Made by a program: the position numbers and the translations under genes. 5,371 bases of DNA from Candidatus Bathyarchaeota archaeon (GTDB taxonomy: Archaea; Thermoproteota; Bathyarchaeia; Bathyarchaeales; Bathyarchaeaceae), in the NCBI GenBank assembly GCA_023136395.1, contig JAGLRI010000099.1, positions 1 through 5,371 on the forward strand. Reading direction: 5' to 3'. The stretch's first letter is position 1. Each line of letters opens with the position of its first letter. This document shows positions 4,683 to 5,371 of this stretch, one piece after another. A model generated the notes under the pieces. The model was not told the origin of the DNA and searched no databases. It saw only the letters and a list, made by a program, of their open reading frames with translations.

Positions 4683-5369
4683 TTGAAAGTAAGGCATCCA
4701 CGTCAAGCTGGATTGTTTTATGCTGGCACTTCAGAAGCCTTAAAAACACAGATAGAGAGATGTTTCACTCACAAATTTGGACCCGGTAGAATTCCTAAAG
4801 TACTGAGAAAGGGTTCCAGAAATATAGTTGGGCTTGTTTGTCCTCACGCTGGATACATATATTCTGGACCTATAGCCGCACACGCTTATTACAAATTAGC
4901 GGAAGATGGATGCCCCAAAACAATTGTCTTTTTTGGTCCTAATCACACTGGGCTTGGTAGCGCACTCACCATCATGAATGAGGGGTTTTGGCGTACTCCC
5001 TTAGGAGACGTTGAGGTCGACACTGAAATTGCCAACCAAATTCTTCTTGAGACCAGCATAATTGATGTGAATGATTCAGCCCACGCTTTTGAGCATTCCA
5101 TCGAGGTTCAGCTTCCTTTCCTTCAATACCTATATGGTCAATCCTTCAAGTTTGTTCCCCTCTGTTTCCTCATGCAGGATTTAAAAACAAGCCGTGAGGT
5201 AGGAGAAGCTGTTGCAAACGTTTTGAGGGAGAAGGATGTTTTAATTATTGCTTCAACAGACCTGACCCATTATGAATCTCAAGAAAATGCTGAAAAAAAA
5301 GACAATATAGTCATTAAAGCTATTATAAACCTCGATGAGGAAGAACTATACTCCAATGTAGAGTCTTAA
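4683..5369 (+). CDS. Memo-family protein (AmmeMemoRadiSam system protein B-like), early stop at window edge
   Basis: Memo-family proteins share a fold with non-haem iron dioxygenases; their archaeal role is unknown, though the gene often sits next to rps2 and mevalonate-pathway genes. The N-terminus KVRHPRQAGLFYAG is typical. PHAGYIYSGPIAAHAYYKL (54-72, H55), FGPNHTG (84-90, H88), AFEHSIEVQLPFLQYL (135-150, H138) and STDLTHYESQ (191-200, D193, H196) supply the conserved metal-site candidates. Translation starts at TTG 4683 behind GGGGAG. The frame closes at TAA 5367-5369 after 228 residues, right after NLDEEELYSNVES, whereas relatives run to about 270-290. The missing part normally carries a conserved cysteine (MCGxGP-like; C244 in human MEMO1). 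The window ends two bases later, so a frameshift or sequence-end error is as likely as real truncation. Family certain, intactness doubtful. Confidence 0.88.
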   Translation: MKVRHPRQAGLFYAGTSEALKTQIERCFTHKFGPGRIPKVLRKGSRNIVGLVCPHAGYIYSGPIAAHAYYKLAEDGCPKTIVFFGPNHTGLGSALTIMNEGFWRTPLGDVEVDTEIANQILLETSIIDVNDSAHAFEHSIEVQLPFLQYLYGQSFKFVPLCFLMQDLKTSREVGEAVANVLREKDVLIIASTDLTHYESQENAEKKDNIVIKAIINLDEEELYSNVES

Positions 5370-5371
5370 TC

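Noticed and set aside
3678..4749. Open frames on the - strand opposite eno and rps2/memo
   Set aside because: They lie opposite well-supported conserved genes, are short and show no recognisable domain.

Overview
The window is a compact archaeal housekeeping cluster for translation and transcription. All supported genes lie on the + strand. The order is the end of rps11 (uS11), rpoD, rpl18e (eL18), rpl13 (uL13), rps9 (uS9), rpoN, eno, rps2 (uS2) and a Memo-family (AmmeMemoRadiSam system protein B-like) gene. RNA polymerase subunits D and N, an eL18 protein and TATA-type promoters together identify an archaeon. The enolase (FNSRGE start, PLGNVLGGG, GVVGGERVAK) resembles, from memory, enolases of the TACK branch such as Nitrosopumilus. 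Two complete ferredoxin-like [4Fe-4S] motifs in RpoD fit an anaerobe. A Bathyarchaeia-like organism is plausible, but this is inference.

The layout suggests three transcription units. Unit 1 is rps11-rpoD (1-942), followed by a T-run terminator candidate. Unit 2 is rpl18e-rpl13-rps9 (about 1127-2342); it has its own TATA box at 1056-1063, tight spacing, and ribosome-binding sites that overlap the preceding stop codon. It ends in a T7 tract at 2395-2401. Unit 3 is rpoN-eno-rps2-memo (2513-5369), with a TATA-like box at 2443-2450. The two non-coding gaps (943-1126 and 2343-2512) hold terminator and promoter signals; I see no tRNA or other RNA gene in them.

The genes supply ribosomal proteins for both subunits (uS11, uS9, uS2, eL18, uL13), the assembly-platform subunits of RNA polymerase (D and N), and a glycolytic/gluconeogenic enzyme. 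This is an old, well-known gene neighbourhood, and I find no evidence of a new defence, mobile or metabolic system. The points worth a second look are unusual starts and one unusual end. eL18 appears to begin at ATT. Enolase has no ATG or GTG where homology begins, and CTG is the best candidate. rpoK is missing from its common place between rpoN and eno. The Memo gene stops about 50 codons early, right at the window edge. The two intergenic leaders share a short motif next to their ribosome-binding sites.
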